Below are positions 33,455-44,869 of a stretch of DNA of 64,000 bases, piece after piece (positions within the stretch are counted from its first letter, which is position 1; every line of letters starts with the position of its first letter). The stretch comes from Aurifilum marmelostoma (taxonomy: Eukaryota > Ascomycota > Sordariomycetes > Diaporthales > Cryphonectriaceae). The stretch is from contig JAMXSV010000005.1 of assembly GCA_027559495.1 (NCBI GenBank), forward strand, positions 310,001 through 374,000. Direction: 5' to 3'. A model generated the notes under the pieces. That model had not been told where the DNA came from. It saw only the letters and a list, made by a program, of their open reading frames with translations, and ran no database searches. The position numbers were made by a program, and so were the translations under genes.

Positions 33455-36400
33455 TATAAGCTAAGTTTCTTTTGGGTTCCTATATATTTTTGCTTGCTAG
33501 ATAGCTTTTCTATTTAATATAGTATTCTAGGTTATACTAAGGACCTCTATATCTTAGAATCCTTCCTACTTTATATTCTAGCTTATTATTCTTAGCTTTA
33601 ATATTATTATTTATAAGTATTTCTTATATTGCTAGTTCTAGGAGTGAAATGTAGAATACTGGGTATATTCTTATTCCTGCTAGCAGTATAAGCTTATAGT
33701 TAACTAGGGAGATTTTTCTTAAGATTTTGAAAGGTCTAATTTTTTTATAATTAAGTTTGTTGTTTAGTTGGGTAATCCTTATATTTTTTCATTTTAAGTA
33801 GACTTTATCTCCCTTCTATAAAATTGGTCCCTTAATTCTTTTAGAGTTAGTATATTTGGTTATTTATTCTTATATAAACTAGAGTTCTTGCTAAATATCT
33901 TTCTAAATCTTCTTAATATGCTATATTTGTTTTTCTGCTGCTTCTGCATTTGCTCTTAGCAATGCTTTATAGTATGCTATTGGGTTATATCTATAGAGTA
34001 TATAGAATAGTAAGGTTTTTATTATGCTTATATTTGCGCTATTATATGCGAATTGCGCTAATAGTAATAGTTTAATCTAGTTATTCTATTCCTAATTAAT
34101 ATAGTATCTAAGATATTATTTAATAATTTGGTTTATTTATTCTATTTGCCTATCTATTTATAGATAATAGGCTATTAATATTTTATAGTATGCTTTAAAT
34201 TGCTTTATAAGTAATATCTAAAAGTATAATATAAATTTTCTATCTCTATCTAAGATAATCTCTTCTAGCATACTATAGTTAGCAATAATTATTCTAAGGA
34301 ATATATATGCAAGTTCTTCTGCTGTACTGCTTTCCTTATAGGGGAGAAAGTAAGCATACTTGCTTAGTCTGCAAACTACTACTAGAATGCTATTATATTG
34401 CATCTTAGTTAAGAGTTCTTATAAGATAGGTAGCTTAGTAATAAAGTCTAGACTAATTAATTGCTAAATAGTTATAGATACTAGTAAGGATTGCAGTAGT
34501 CTGTAAGGCTTATATCTTTCTGCCTTGTTTTTCTTGCAATTATTGCATTTCTAAATAATTTTCTCAATTTGTATCCTAAGGCTTAGTAGATTCTAATATC
34601 GCTTAATTTATTTATAGGTAGCCCTAACTTCTTAGTGCCTATATGCTAGTGCGCTATATATATTCCTAATATATTTTTCTTATTCCTATAGAGTTATTTC
34701 TTCTAGTTTCTTGCCTTAGTATATGATCCTGAGTATTAAGTTAATTTCTTATTTTTATATAAGGTTTTCTTCTTTATTCTGATTAAAGAGTATCTACTTC
34801 TTAATTCCTAATGCTAATATATAATCCGATTATTGACTAAGAGCATCCGCTCTAGTATTTTCTTTTTCTTAAATATAGCTAATTTTGATATTGAATTATA
34901 AGAGGAATTCTGCTTATTATACTTATTGCTTATTTAGAATTTTAGTTATTATAAATAATATAAGGTTTTTGTGATTAGTAAGTACTTTAATTGGGTATTT
35001 TGCTCTGATAAGGTAGTATTGCTATTTCTAGAATATATATATTATAGCTATAAGTTCCTTATCTAGGATTCTATATTGTAGTTCTAGACTATTTAGCTTT
35101 TTTAAAAAGTTGGCAATAAGATATAGTTTATTCTAATTATCTTATTAGATAAGTTCTTTGCTAAGTGCATAGTCTAATGTATTAGTTGCTACTTTGAATT
35201 CTTAGCTAGGATTAGCTTCTCTTAAAATAAGTTCTTATATAACTTGTTCTTTAATGGCATTAAAGGCTTGCTGCTCCTTTTCTATTTAATAGAAAGATTT
35301 ATCTTTTTTTGTAAGCTCTATTATAGGTTATATAATCTTTGAGTATTATTAGATAAATTATTAGTAAAAGTTAGCATATCTAAGAAATGCTCTAATATTT
35401 ATAATATTCTTAGATATTAGCTAATTTTTAATTGCTTTTATCTTATCTTTTTATATATATATATATTTAGGCTTAATTATATATTTAAGATAATTAACCT
35501 TCTGAATATAGAAGTAGCTCTTTTTTGGTTTAATAAGGAGTTTAGCATCTTAAAGAGTCTATAGCACTTTTTATATATGCTGCTTATAAGTTGCTAAGTC
35601 TGAGGAGTAGATGAGAATATTATTGAGGTAAGCAATAATATAAATATCTAGATACTCTCTAAGTACCTAATTAATTATTTCCTAGAAAGATGCGGGTATA
35701 TTAGTTAATCTAAATAGTATAACTAAGTATTTATAATGCTTATATCTTATACAAAATGCTATTTTCTACTCTTTGCCTGCCTTTATCCTAATAAGGTTAT
35801 ATGCTCCTTTAAGATCTAATGCTATAAACTATTATATGCCTTATAGTCGATCTTGTAATTCCTTAATAAGTAGTAATAGGTACTAATTCTTAATTATAAT
35901 ATTATTAAGCTGTCTATAGTCTATATAGAATTGTAGTTTGCTGTTTTTCTTTAGTATAAATAGGATTAGATATTCTGCTAGTAATTGTAATAATTATATA
36001 TAATCTTTCTTTAAGTTTTTGTCAAGGTACTCCCTAAGTGCTTTAAGTTATGCTTTATCTAGTCTATAGATAGGGAAGAACTTGGGCTAAGTTCCTTCCT
36101 TAAGTGGGATTTTATAGTTATATAAACTATATTCTAGTAATTCTATAACTAATTCTTCTTAGAATAATTTTATAAACTTATAGTACTCTTCTAGTATGCT
36201 AGCAAGTATTAGGATTAGTCCTTCCTCTATTTCTGCTTTTTAGAGAAATAGTAGATACTATTAAGCATTTTATTGCAATTATTTATTATTTTTGCTCTAT
36301 ATTGGATTAAGTCTTCCTAACTAGTCTTTATTTACTTATATCTTTAATCTATACCTAATCTGCATTTATAAGTTTAAAGCATTTATAGTTCTTCTCTATA

Positions 36401-39010
36401 AGCCATTAGTCCCTGCTAATTTAGAGGTATATAGTAAGTGCTTATTTAAGCGCCTATCTTAGCTATCTTTAGTGATTAAATCTCGTTCTGCGCTTTTAAT
36501 TGCAATTATCCTATTGGGTATAGCTTATTTCTAAGAGATCTAGTTAGTAGTCTAATCGATTCGAGAATTATGCTTCTTAAGCTATAGAAGTTTTAATATT
36601 ATATTATAGTATGCTATATCTATAATATCAAAAGAAATAAATATCGTATATCCTTAATTCGAGATAGGTAGATAATTAGTTTCCTTATCAATTACCCCTT
36701 GGTTGTACGCAATAGGTTATCCTTCTACAGTATTGAGTATATAGGGCTTTTCTTTCTATTGCTATAGTATTTTTGCTATATTAATGATGCAGGGGGATAT
36801 ATAATTCTCTTATGCGCTGCTATCTAATAGCGCGCTATAATATTAGTTATTGATGTTCATATTGAGCTGTATATATGTATAGCTTCCTTTTGCTATTATG
36901 CATAGGGACCTTGTAGTCTTAATCGACTATTATCCCTTTATAGGCAATCTTTTCCTTTTAGAGCTTTTTTGGCTGCTTGCTAAGCTAGTGCCTTAGCTTA
37001 TTATTATGCATACTTATAACGCTTCTTATTGCATTGCTATATATACTAGGCATATGCCTTATTCTGCATATAGATAGTGCATTATTCTACTAGACATTGC
37101 TACTATTTGCATTTTTTATCTACGCAAGGCTAAGGGCAATCTTCTAGTAATCTAATAAGTGCATTATAGTATTTCTTCTCTAATACTTCTCTAAACTATA
37201 GTTTAAATTCCTTATATGCCTGAATAAGTTATTCTTCCTTTTTAGTTGGGAACTATCTGTATTTAACCTTTTCCTCGAAATAGGTTTAATAGCTATAATA
37301 GATGCATAAGATCTATGCTAATTAGTAGTATCCAAAATAGAATGCATTAATTCTAGGATCCTCTAATTTATCTGCTTTATAATTCTAAAGTAGAATGCTC
37401 CTAAAGAGGGCTTTTAGAGGTATTTTATATATAAAGTGTTCTATTTAGATGTTAATATCCTAGTAGTTGGAACTAAGGCTGCTGCGTCGGGTAGTTAGAA
37501 CCGATTTCTCTAAGTTATCTATATATTATTGCGTAATGGGTTTAAGTAGAACATTAGGCTATTTATCCTAGAGAGTTTCTTCTTTAAGAATAAGTATCTC
37601 TATAGTATATTCTTCTATAGGGGCTAGAGTAAAGTCCGCATTTTCTAAGTCATTATTGCGCTTATTATAGGCTAGGGATGCTATAGTATTTAATATATGC
37701 TTATTATTATCTATAAGCTATATAAGATAGTGCTATAGGGGAAATTTTCCTAGGTCTTATTCTTCTTTAGATCCCTGACCTATAGGGTTAGTAGAATAGT
37801 CCGATTATTCTTCTTTAATAGAAGTCCTGCTTCCGATAGCAAGTTATTATTATTCCTTAGATTTCCGGGGGAACTATCCTAAATCTTCTTTCTCTAAGAG
37901 GTATAGTATGCAACTATTATTATAATACGCAGTCCAACTAAGAGATTTATAATTAATAGAGTCTATTACTTGCTCTATTAGGATATTTTTATTTAGATAA
38001 TTAGATTCTTATTAAGTAGCAATACTAAGCTATTATCCCTTTTAGATAGGTTGCTATTATTTCCTTTATAGTTATCAATATTCCTATGCAAAGTATCTAG
38101 GCTTCCTATAATTAAAGTATGCCTTATTGCTTTTGCCTTAAGTCTGGAAGTTGTTGCGTTAATGCATAGCGTCTAGTTCCATTAGGCCAGCATATATGCT
38201 ACTGCTTTATGCTGTACTTATATAATTCTGTTATTTTCCTTAGTAGTTCTGCTAAGGCTGGTAGCATCTTCTACTGTTGGCTAGGGCCCTGAACTTCTAT
38301 AGTTATCTGTTATTCTTGCAGTTTTTCTTTTATTATTATTCGAAGATGCAGTTATTAATTCATATTGCCATTGCAATATATTCTGCTAGGTTATTGGGTT
38401 AGTCTATCTTATAAAGTTCGTCTTTAATCCTATCCTTTAGTCCTTTATAGAACTAGGATATTAATACTTCATCTTTCCAGCTAACTTATCCTGCATATTG
38501 CCTAAATTTAGCTGCATAATCTAAAGCAGCTTTAGTCTGCTTAAGATCTATAAGACTGCGTTCTGCTATGCGCTTTTTATCTGGATTGCTAAATGCATTC
38601 TTAAGTGCTTTCTTAAAATCTTTAAATAAGTTAAAGATAGCTTTAGTTTCCTTATTACGATTATTAGGTATAGTTAGGTTATTAAGGTAGTCTCGAAGGG
38701 AAGATTTGAACTAGGCGAGAATATCGCCTTCTAACTAAATCCCTGCAAAGACTGCCTTCTCTCTCTTATCTATAAACTAGGCCAGATAGTAGAGAAAGTA
38801 GGCCTTGCACTAAGTAATAAAAGCCTAAAGAGTGCCCTTTAATCCTTTATAAGGGATAAGCTTATCTATCTTATAGACCCTAATCTAAGTATTGCTGGAT
38901 TCTTTAAGTTCCTAAATGCAAGCCTATAGAGCTATAATAGTTTGCTGCAGCTTAGCGCTAGTTTAGGCTCTGCCTGTAGTAAAGGGGGTTAGAGTTTAAA
39001 AAGATATTAT
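33455..39010 (-). pseudogene. el2 gag-pol (minus strand)
   Basis: Gag at about 38.1-39.0 kb with a CCHC knuckle remnant at about 38.07-38.13 (FNYRKPRYFAQEY, Cys turned to Tyr and Gln restored from a stop). Protease at about 36.79-36.85 (ALLDSSAQENYIS-like, Q restored). RT at about 35.3-36.2 with YLNNIL at 35613-35630. Integrase zinc region CNNCKKNKAERYKPY at about 34.5-34.6. Integrase core piece 34403-34218 (VVVCRLSKYAYFLPYKESS). GPY/F-type linker. Chromodomain at about 33.46-33.59 (RILRYRGP, EYYIK, SYLASKNI). The chromodomain makes it a chromovirus, a group known to target heterochromatin. Confidence 0.8.
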
Positions 39011-39069
39011 ATTTCTATATTGCCTAAGAAGGAGTATACTAAACTATACTTAAATAAAAGTCGTCAAAA

Positions 39070-39532
39070 TATAATAAGCACTGCTATAACTAGGGTATAT
39101 AATAAGTATATAAAAGGGTTTATATTAGGCAAGAATAATATCAAAGTATAATTCAAAGAATATAGAAACAACTTTCAAAGTCTTCTGCAGTATATTACTA
39201 GCAGTAGAGCTATTACTTATATTAGAGGTAATACTTAGATTGATAACTGAAGAGCTATATACTAAATCTATCTAATAGTAGCGAATATATCCCTTATATA
39301 ACTAGTCTTCAAATATAGCTAACTTAGATAGCAATATATCTGAACTATCTGGATATCTCCGGATAGCATATATCCAAAGCTATCTATCCTAGTTGGTCCT
39401 TATCCTAACCCTAACCCTGGGTTACGTAATCCTAGCGTAGCTCTATAGGTGAGTATTGAACTTTTCCCGTACTAAGGGTTCTGTTCTGGATGGCCCTGGT
39501 GTGCCATGTTATAACAGTTGCGGGTTATAATA
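39070..39532 (-). repeat. LTR of el2 (right, 5' LTR in element orientation)
   Basis: 463 bases. Carries the clearest telomere-like block, CCTAACCCTAACCCTGG at 39404-39420, followed by GTTACGTAATCC. The sequence just right-to-left of it (TTTTGACGACTTTTA on the minus strand, 39069 downward) is where the primer binding site should be; I could not assign a tRNA. Confidence 0.85.
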
Positions 39533-39537
39533 TTAAG
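39533..39537. repeat. Right target-site duplication of el2 (TTAAG)
   Basis: Matches 31972-31976 exactly, as expected for a gypsy integrase. Confidence 0.85.
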
Positions 39538-40061
39538 GTTTATAAAACTGCATTTTGCTATATGCTTTTTATTTAAGTTGCTAAATGCATTCTTAAGTGC
39601 TTTCTCAAAACCTTTGAATAAGTTGAAGATAGCTTTAGTTTCCTTATTATAATTATTAGGCATAGTTAGATTATTAAGATAGTCTTAAAGTAAAGGTTTA
39701 AACTAGGCAAGAGCATTGCCTTCTAATTAAGTTCTTGCAAAAACTGCCTTCTTTCCCTTATCTATAAACTGGGCTAGATAGTAGAGGAAGTAGGCCTTGC
39801 ACTAAGTAATAAAAGCCTAAAGAGTGCCTTTTAATTCTTTATAAGGGATAGGCTTATCTATCTTATAGATCTTAATCTAAGTATTGCTGGATTCTTTAAG
39901 TTCCTAAATGCGAGCTTGCAAGGCTATAATAGTTTGCTATAGCTTAGTGCTAGTCTAAGCCCTGCCTATAGTAAAGGAGATTAGAGTTTAGGGAGATATT
40001 ATATTTCTATATTGCTTAAGAAGAAGTATATTAAACTATACTTGAATAAGAGTTATTAAAA
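39538..40061 (-). pseudogene. el1 gag, N-terminal part cut off by el2
   Basis: The 5' part of the el1 gag gene. Minus strand from about 40.0 kb: a helical region, then GTLQAFIT, KAYFLYYLAQFIDK (Q restored from TAG) and, from 39663, NKETKAIFNLFKGFEKALKN. The frame then runs into the el2 LTR; its continuation is left of 31976. Confidence 0.7.
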
Positions 40062-40520
40062 TATAATAAGCACTGCTATAACTAGGGTATATAATAAGTA
40101 TATAAAGGGTTTATATTAGGCAAGAATAATATTAAAGTATAATCTAAAGAATATAAAAATAATTTTTAAAGTCTTCTGCAGTATATTATTAGCAGTAAAG
40201 CTATTACTTATATTAGAGGTAATACTTAGATTAATAACTAAAGAGCTATATACTAAATCTATCTAATAGTAATGAATATATTCTTATATATCTAGTTTTC
40301 TAATATAGCTAATTTAGATAGCAATATATCCAAACTATCTAGATATCCCTAGATAGTATATATCCAAAGCTATCTATCCTAGTTAGTCCTTATCCTAACC
40401 CTAACCCTAGGTTATATAATTCTAGCGTGGCTCTGTAGGTAAGTGTTGAACTTTCCGTACTAAGGGTTCCGTTCTGGGCGGCTCTAGTGTTTCATGTTAT
40501 GATGATTGCGGGTTATAACA
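40062..40520 (-). repeat. LTR of el1 (right, 5' LTR in element orientation)
   Basis: 459 bases, the same length as its partner at 25413-25871. Ends TTATAACA, keeping the original terminal CA. Telomere-like CCTAACCCTAACCCTAGG at 40394-40411. Confidence 0.85.
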
Positions 40521-43403
40521 TAGTGCTTAAGCGCTGCTTAATCCTAATTAACTTATATAGGCATTGCTAGAAAAATCCTATCTAATTTATTCCCTAATTG
40601 CTTATTAGGGCCTTAGAAAAATTATAATATCTTTAATAGCAGCTTATAAACTGCTTAGTATAAGCTTTAGCATCTATTATATATATAGCTTCTAGTATAA
40701 TAGCCTTACTTAATTAGTCTATAATAATTATTAAGTATTAGGGGCTATTCTTATTTCTTATAGGTAAATCTATTATAAAGTTAATTAAGAGCTTGCTTTA
40801 TAGCTGCTTAGGAATAAGTAAAAGCTTAAAAAGCCCCTTTTTGCAATATTGCTATATAATCTTCTATTTATAGATATTATAGTTCTAGATAAATCTTTAT
40901 ACTATTTTATATAAGCTAGGCTAGAAATATAAGTAGCTTAGTAGCAAGATAGTAGCATCTTGCTCTAGATATTCGCTTAGATAGAAGTTATATATATTTT
41001 ATATTAGTATAGTTTATAGTAATTTCTATTCTAATATCTATATTCTATCTTAGAATTTAAAAATACCTTCCGAATTAATCTTATACTTAGCAATAAATAT
41101 ATTTAAGAGATTTCTATTGCTAGTTTTAAGATCTATTAGAAATGCTCTAGCTTCTTCTTTAACTAATTAAATAATCTATAGGAACTCTCTATTATTTTAT
41201 AGGGCAGTATTCTAGGCTATTTAAAAGTCTTCTTGCATAAAGATCTAAGTTTTCTTAGAGAGCAATCTATTCTAGGCGCTAACTTAGGCAACTTATATAG
41301 TCTTCTAATAGTCCTACTTTTGCTTAATCTAGTTATCTTTTAGCAGCTAAAATTCTCTTCTAATAAAGCGCTTATCTATTATTCTATATAGTATATTCTA
41401 TTTTCTGTAAGAGAGTATATTAGAGCACTTTATAGTAGCTCCTTTGCAGTAAGTAAGCTTAAAGCAAAATTGCAATAACTTTTCTAATTAGCGCATTTAT
41501 TATTTACTAAGCCTCTAAGTAGTTATAAAGTATTTTAGATTCTTATAATCTAAATAGATTATAAATAGTTTCTCTATACTATAGAGCTCTATATCTTAAG
41601 CTTGCAAGTAGCTTATAATTGCTAATAACTTCTTATTATAGATCTTATAATTATACTCTATAGGCAATAATTATCTAAAGTAGTATGCTATTAGCTATAA
41701 TGCTTCTTTAGTATTCTTCTGCAATAGGCAGCTGCTTAGCAAATAGCTTAAGCAGTTAGCTTTAAGTATAATATCTTTCTTAGAATTCTACTATACTAAT
41801 ATTAGCTTTAAAATAAATTTAAGCTTAAGCTGCTTAAAGGCTATATTCTTATCTTCTCTCTAGCAGAATAGCATTCTCTTTTTTATAAATACTAGGAGAA
41901 GATTTATAGTTTTAGAATAATTTTTAATAAACTAGTAATAGAAATTAGCAAATCTTAAAAAACTTTATATGCCTTTAAGCATTTTAGAAGCCTCCTAATT
42001 GCAAATTGCTATTAGCTTCTTAGAGTTTATATAGACTTTAGTGCCTGCTTTAATAATAAATTCTAGATATTTAGTTCTTTAAATACTAAACTTATATTTT
42101 ATAATATCTAAGTTTAAACTAGTAGCTTCTAAAGCCTTAAGAACTTATTCTACCTTTTATTTATAATTCTTTTTAAAATTATTTAAGTAAATAAGCATAT
42201 TATTTAGATATATTAAGCAAAAAATATCTAAGTATTATTATAGCGCTAAGTTAATATATTACTAAAAGATAGCTAGTACCTTTATAAGTCTAAAGAGGGT
42301 TACTAGCTATTTAAATAGGCTAAATTAGATGCAGAAGGCAGTCTTTTACTTATTACTCTCTTTAATATAGAGCTTATAGAAAGCAGCTTATATATTAAGT
42401 TTAGTAAACTACTATACTTTTAAAAGATTAGCTAAGATTTTCTTAATAAGTAAAAGCGAATATTAATTAGCTTAGGTAATAGTATTAAGCGTGCAATAGT
42501 TAATATAGAAATGCAGCTTACTATTAAATTTCTTAATAAAGATTATAAGCGCTTCTGCTAATAAGCTACTTACTTATATATATTCTAACTCTAATAGCTC
42601 TATAAGAGTCTTTCTTAGAACTAGTAATTTATTCCTTAATATTTTATAAAAAAGGCTTTAGGGAATTTCTAGCTGCTTGCTATTCTTATCTTATTCTAAG
42701 GTAATCTTATAATCTATTTTCTTATAGTATAGTAGCAGCTTCTCTCCTTTCTTTTTATTAAAGAGTCTTATTTACTATTAAAACTATTTTAGCAACTTAT
42801 TCTCTACTAAGATCTTCTTCTTTAATGCAAGTGCTTTATTAATATTAGCTAGGATTATTGCAAATAGCTATATTTATACTATTTATAAGCATTTGCTCTG
42901 CCTTATCTCTGCTTCTAGTATAAAAGCGCTTATACTACTAACTTTCTAGTATACTGCTAAAGTATAATCTCTTTTCTAAATCTTTAAGCCTGCTATTTGC
43001 CTAATGCTTAAAAAATGCTTATATGCTATATAGGTAACTTCTTCTTGCTCTATTTAAAGCTTCTCTAAAATTATATTATAGTTAAGTTAGAAAATAATAT
43101 ATACCTAAACTTAGTATATATAGCTATTTAGATTAGCTTTAAAGTATATTATTTTAGAGATTGCGCTTAGCTTCTAAGCAGCTTAATTTATTATAGCTTT
43201 ATAAAGTATTCTTAGTATTATTAGGATATATAGAAAAGCAAGTTTTCTAATAAGCTTCTTACTTATAGCGCTATAGTAATTATATCCTTAATTTACTAAT
43301 ATATCTATAAATCTAGTTTTATTATATAGCAAGTCTATTATAAAAGAGGATCTATTTAGCTTCTATTTTATCTTATTTCTATTAAATCTTAGCTTAATAA
43401 GCT
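40521..43403 (-). pseudogene. Element C (Ty3/gypsy): protease, RT, RNase H and integrase N-terminal half
   Basis: Minus strand. From the right: an aspartic-protease-like stretch (ILVNQGYNYYSAIS, Q restored, about 43.3 kb); RT with palm motifs; the RT/RNase H connection at about 42.0-42.2 kb (VLKALEATSLNLDIIKYKFS, then RTKYLEFIIKAGTKVYINSKK, in two pieces, then SFLRFANFYY); integrase (LSKAIILEAIYIIDAKAYTKQ, then SKALISN, then KLIRIKQRLST) ending at the el1 junction. It is clearly diverged from family A and older than el1. Gag is not found; the right side was lost or lies beyond el3/el4. Confidence 0.7.
43371..43403. repeat. 33-bp flank of el3, left copy
   Basis: Starts TCTTATTTCT, ends TTAATAAGCT, directly before el3. 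An identical 33-base copy follows el3 at 50959-50991. This is much longer than a gypsy target duplication of 4-6 bases. Confidence 0.8.
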
Positions 43404-43865
43404 TGTAATGAGCACTGCCGTAACCGGGGTATATAATAAGTATACAAAGGGTTTATATTAGGCAAGAACAAGATCAAAGTGTAATCCAAAGAATACAGAA
43501 ATAATCTTCAAAGTCTTCTGCAGTATATCACTAGCAGTAAAGCTATTACTTATATTAGAGGTAATACTTAGATTAATAACTAAAGAGCTATATACTAAAT
43601 CTATCTAATAGTAGCAAATATATCCCTTATATAACTAGTCTTCGAATATGGCTAACTTGGATAGCAATATATTCGAATTATCTGGATATCTCTAGATAGC
43701 ATATATCTAAAGCTATCTATCCTAGTTAGTTCTTATCCTAACCCTAACCCTAGATTACATAATTCTAGCGTAGCTTTATAGGTAAGTATTAAATCTTTCC
43801 CGTACTAAGGGTTCTATTCTAGATAGCTCTAATATGCTATATTATAATAGTTGCGGGTTATAATA
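43404..43865 (-). repeat. LTR of el3 (left)
   Basis: 462 bases. Starts TGTAATGAGCACTGCCGTAA. Telomere-like CCTAACCCTAACCCTAG at 43737-43753. Confidence 0.85.
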
Positions 43866-44059
43866 TTATCTTCCTCCTATTAATTATTATCCTAAATAAT
43901 TTTCTATAAGTTTCTTATATATCGTTCTATTGCTGGATTATGCTTTTCTAATTTATTATATCGAATAGAGTTAATAAATCTTGATTTTTAAGTTTTTATG
44001 CTAAGAAAATAAAATAGAAGAATTCTCTTCTTTCGATTATTCTTTAAAACGCTATTACT

Positions 44060-44599
44060 ATGCCTTCTTATTCTTTTTGCAAGGGTTATAGCATTTTATC
44101 TTATTAAGTTTCTCCTAACAATTCTTCCTGCTGCTCAGAATATATTTGCCTTAGATATTCTCGATATAATATCTAGAGCCTTAGCGCCTTAGAGATTCGA
44201 TAGATTAGAGTTTAATATTAATATCTAGAGGAGCAGTTAGAGGGTGCTAAGGGCTAGCTTCGCGACGCTGCTATAAAGATTAAGCATCTGCAGAAATAAA
44301 AGCGTATATAGTTTAAGAAGATAATGCACGCAGTTTATTATAGCCTTAATAGTATAGAGGCATTAGAATATATAGAAGCTAAGGAGAAGCGTTATTGCGC
44401 TTTTAAGATAGTCTAAAAGGTAATTTCTAAAAAATCTGCTGCTTCTGCTAAAGTTCCTAATTTTAAGAGATTTAATTAGAATTCTATAAATATAGAAAAT
44501 GCTATAGTAGACTAGTTAGGTTTCCTAGCTAAGGGATCGCTTACTGCAGCCTCTAGTTTTTATTCTAGGATAGAGAGATTTGCTAAAGAGGCTCCCTAA
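44060..44599 (+). pseudogene. Antisense frame of family A (el3 copy)
   Basis: ATG 44060, stop 44597, 179 codons. MPSYSFCKGYSILSY, SSCCSEYICLRYS, YLEEQLEGAKGQLRDAAIKI. Same start, length and end as the el1 and el2 copies; internal stops only TAA/TAG. Confidence 0.55.
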
Positions 44600-44869
44600 A
44601 TCTTAGCCCTATTAGTTGCTATCCTAGGCTTCGAATTAACTAGTATATCCCTAACTATTTATATCCCTTAATTAGTATAGTATCCTATCTAGTATTTTTC
44701 TTTAGCTAGTAGCATATCCTGCTAATTAGTAGAGTATTAATTAATAGATTATATTCCTAATTATATTTCTACCTAACTAGTTTAGTTTCTAGTATATTAG
44801 TAGTTTATTTACCTAGTCTAGATCCTAACTACTTATCTTTATAATTAATTTATCTAGTAGTCTTAAAGT

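Larger units (their letters stand above)
31977..39532 (-). mobile_element. Family A chromovirus copy el2, full length, nested in el1
   Basis: 7556 bases, LTRs 31977-32439 and 39070-39532, with a perfect 5-bp target duplication TTAAG. It is inserted in the gag gene of el1 in the same orientation (minus). It is less mutated than its neighbours: many more C/G bases remain, for example GGATGGCCCTGG in the right LTR. It is therefore the best copy for reading the domains, and must be younger than el1. Confidence 0.9.
25413..40520 (-). mobile_element. Family A chromovirus copy el1, interrupted by el2
   Basis: A Ty3/gypsy element on the minus strand, with LTRs at 25413-25871 and 40062-40520 (459 bases each). 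It is split by el2 at 31976/39538; without el2 and its target duplication it is about 7.55 kb. It sits in the integrase of element C. The flanks CAGTA (25408-25412) and TAGTG (40521-40525) fit a 5-bp CAGTG target duplication in which each copy carries one C-to-T-type change. Domain order is gag, protease, RT, RNase H, integrase, chromodomain, then an antisense frame. Confidence 0.85.

Noticed and set aside
39472..39663. Single 63-codon frame crossing the el2/el1 junction
   Set aside because: It is an accidental fusion of el1 gag (NKETKAIFNLFKGF) with the el2 LTR; not a gene of its own.
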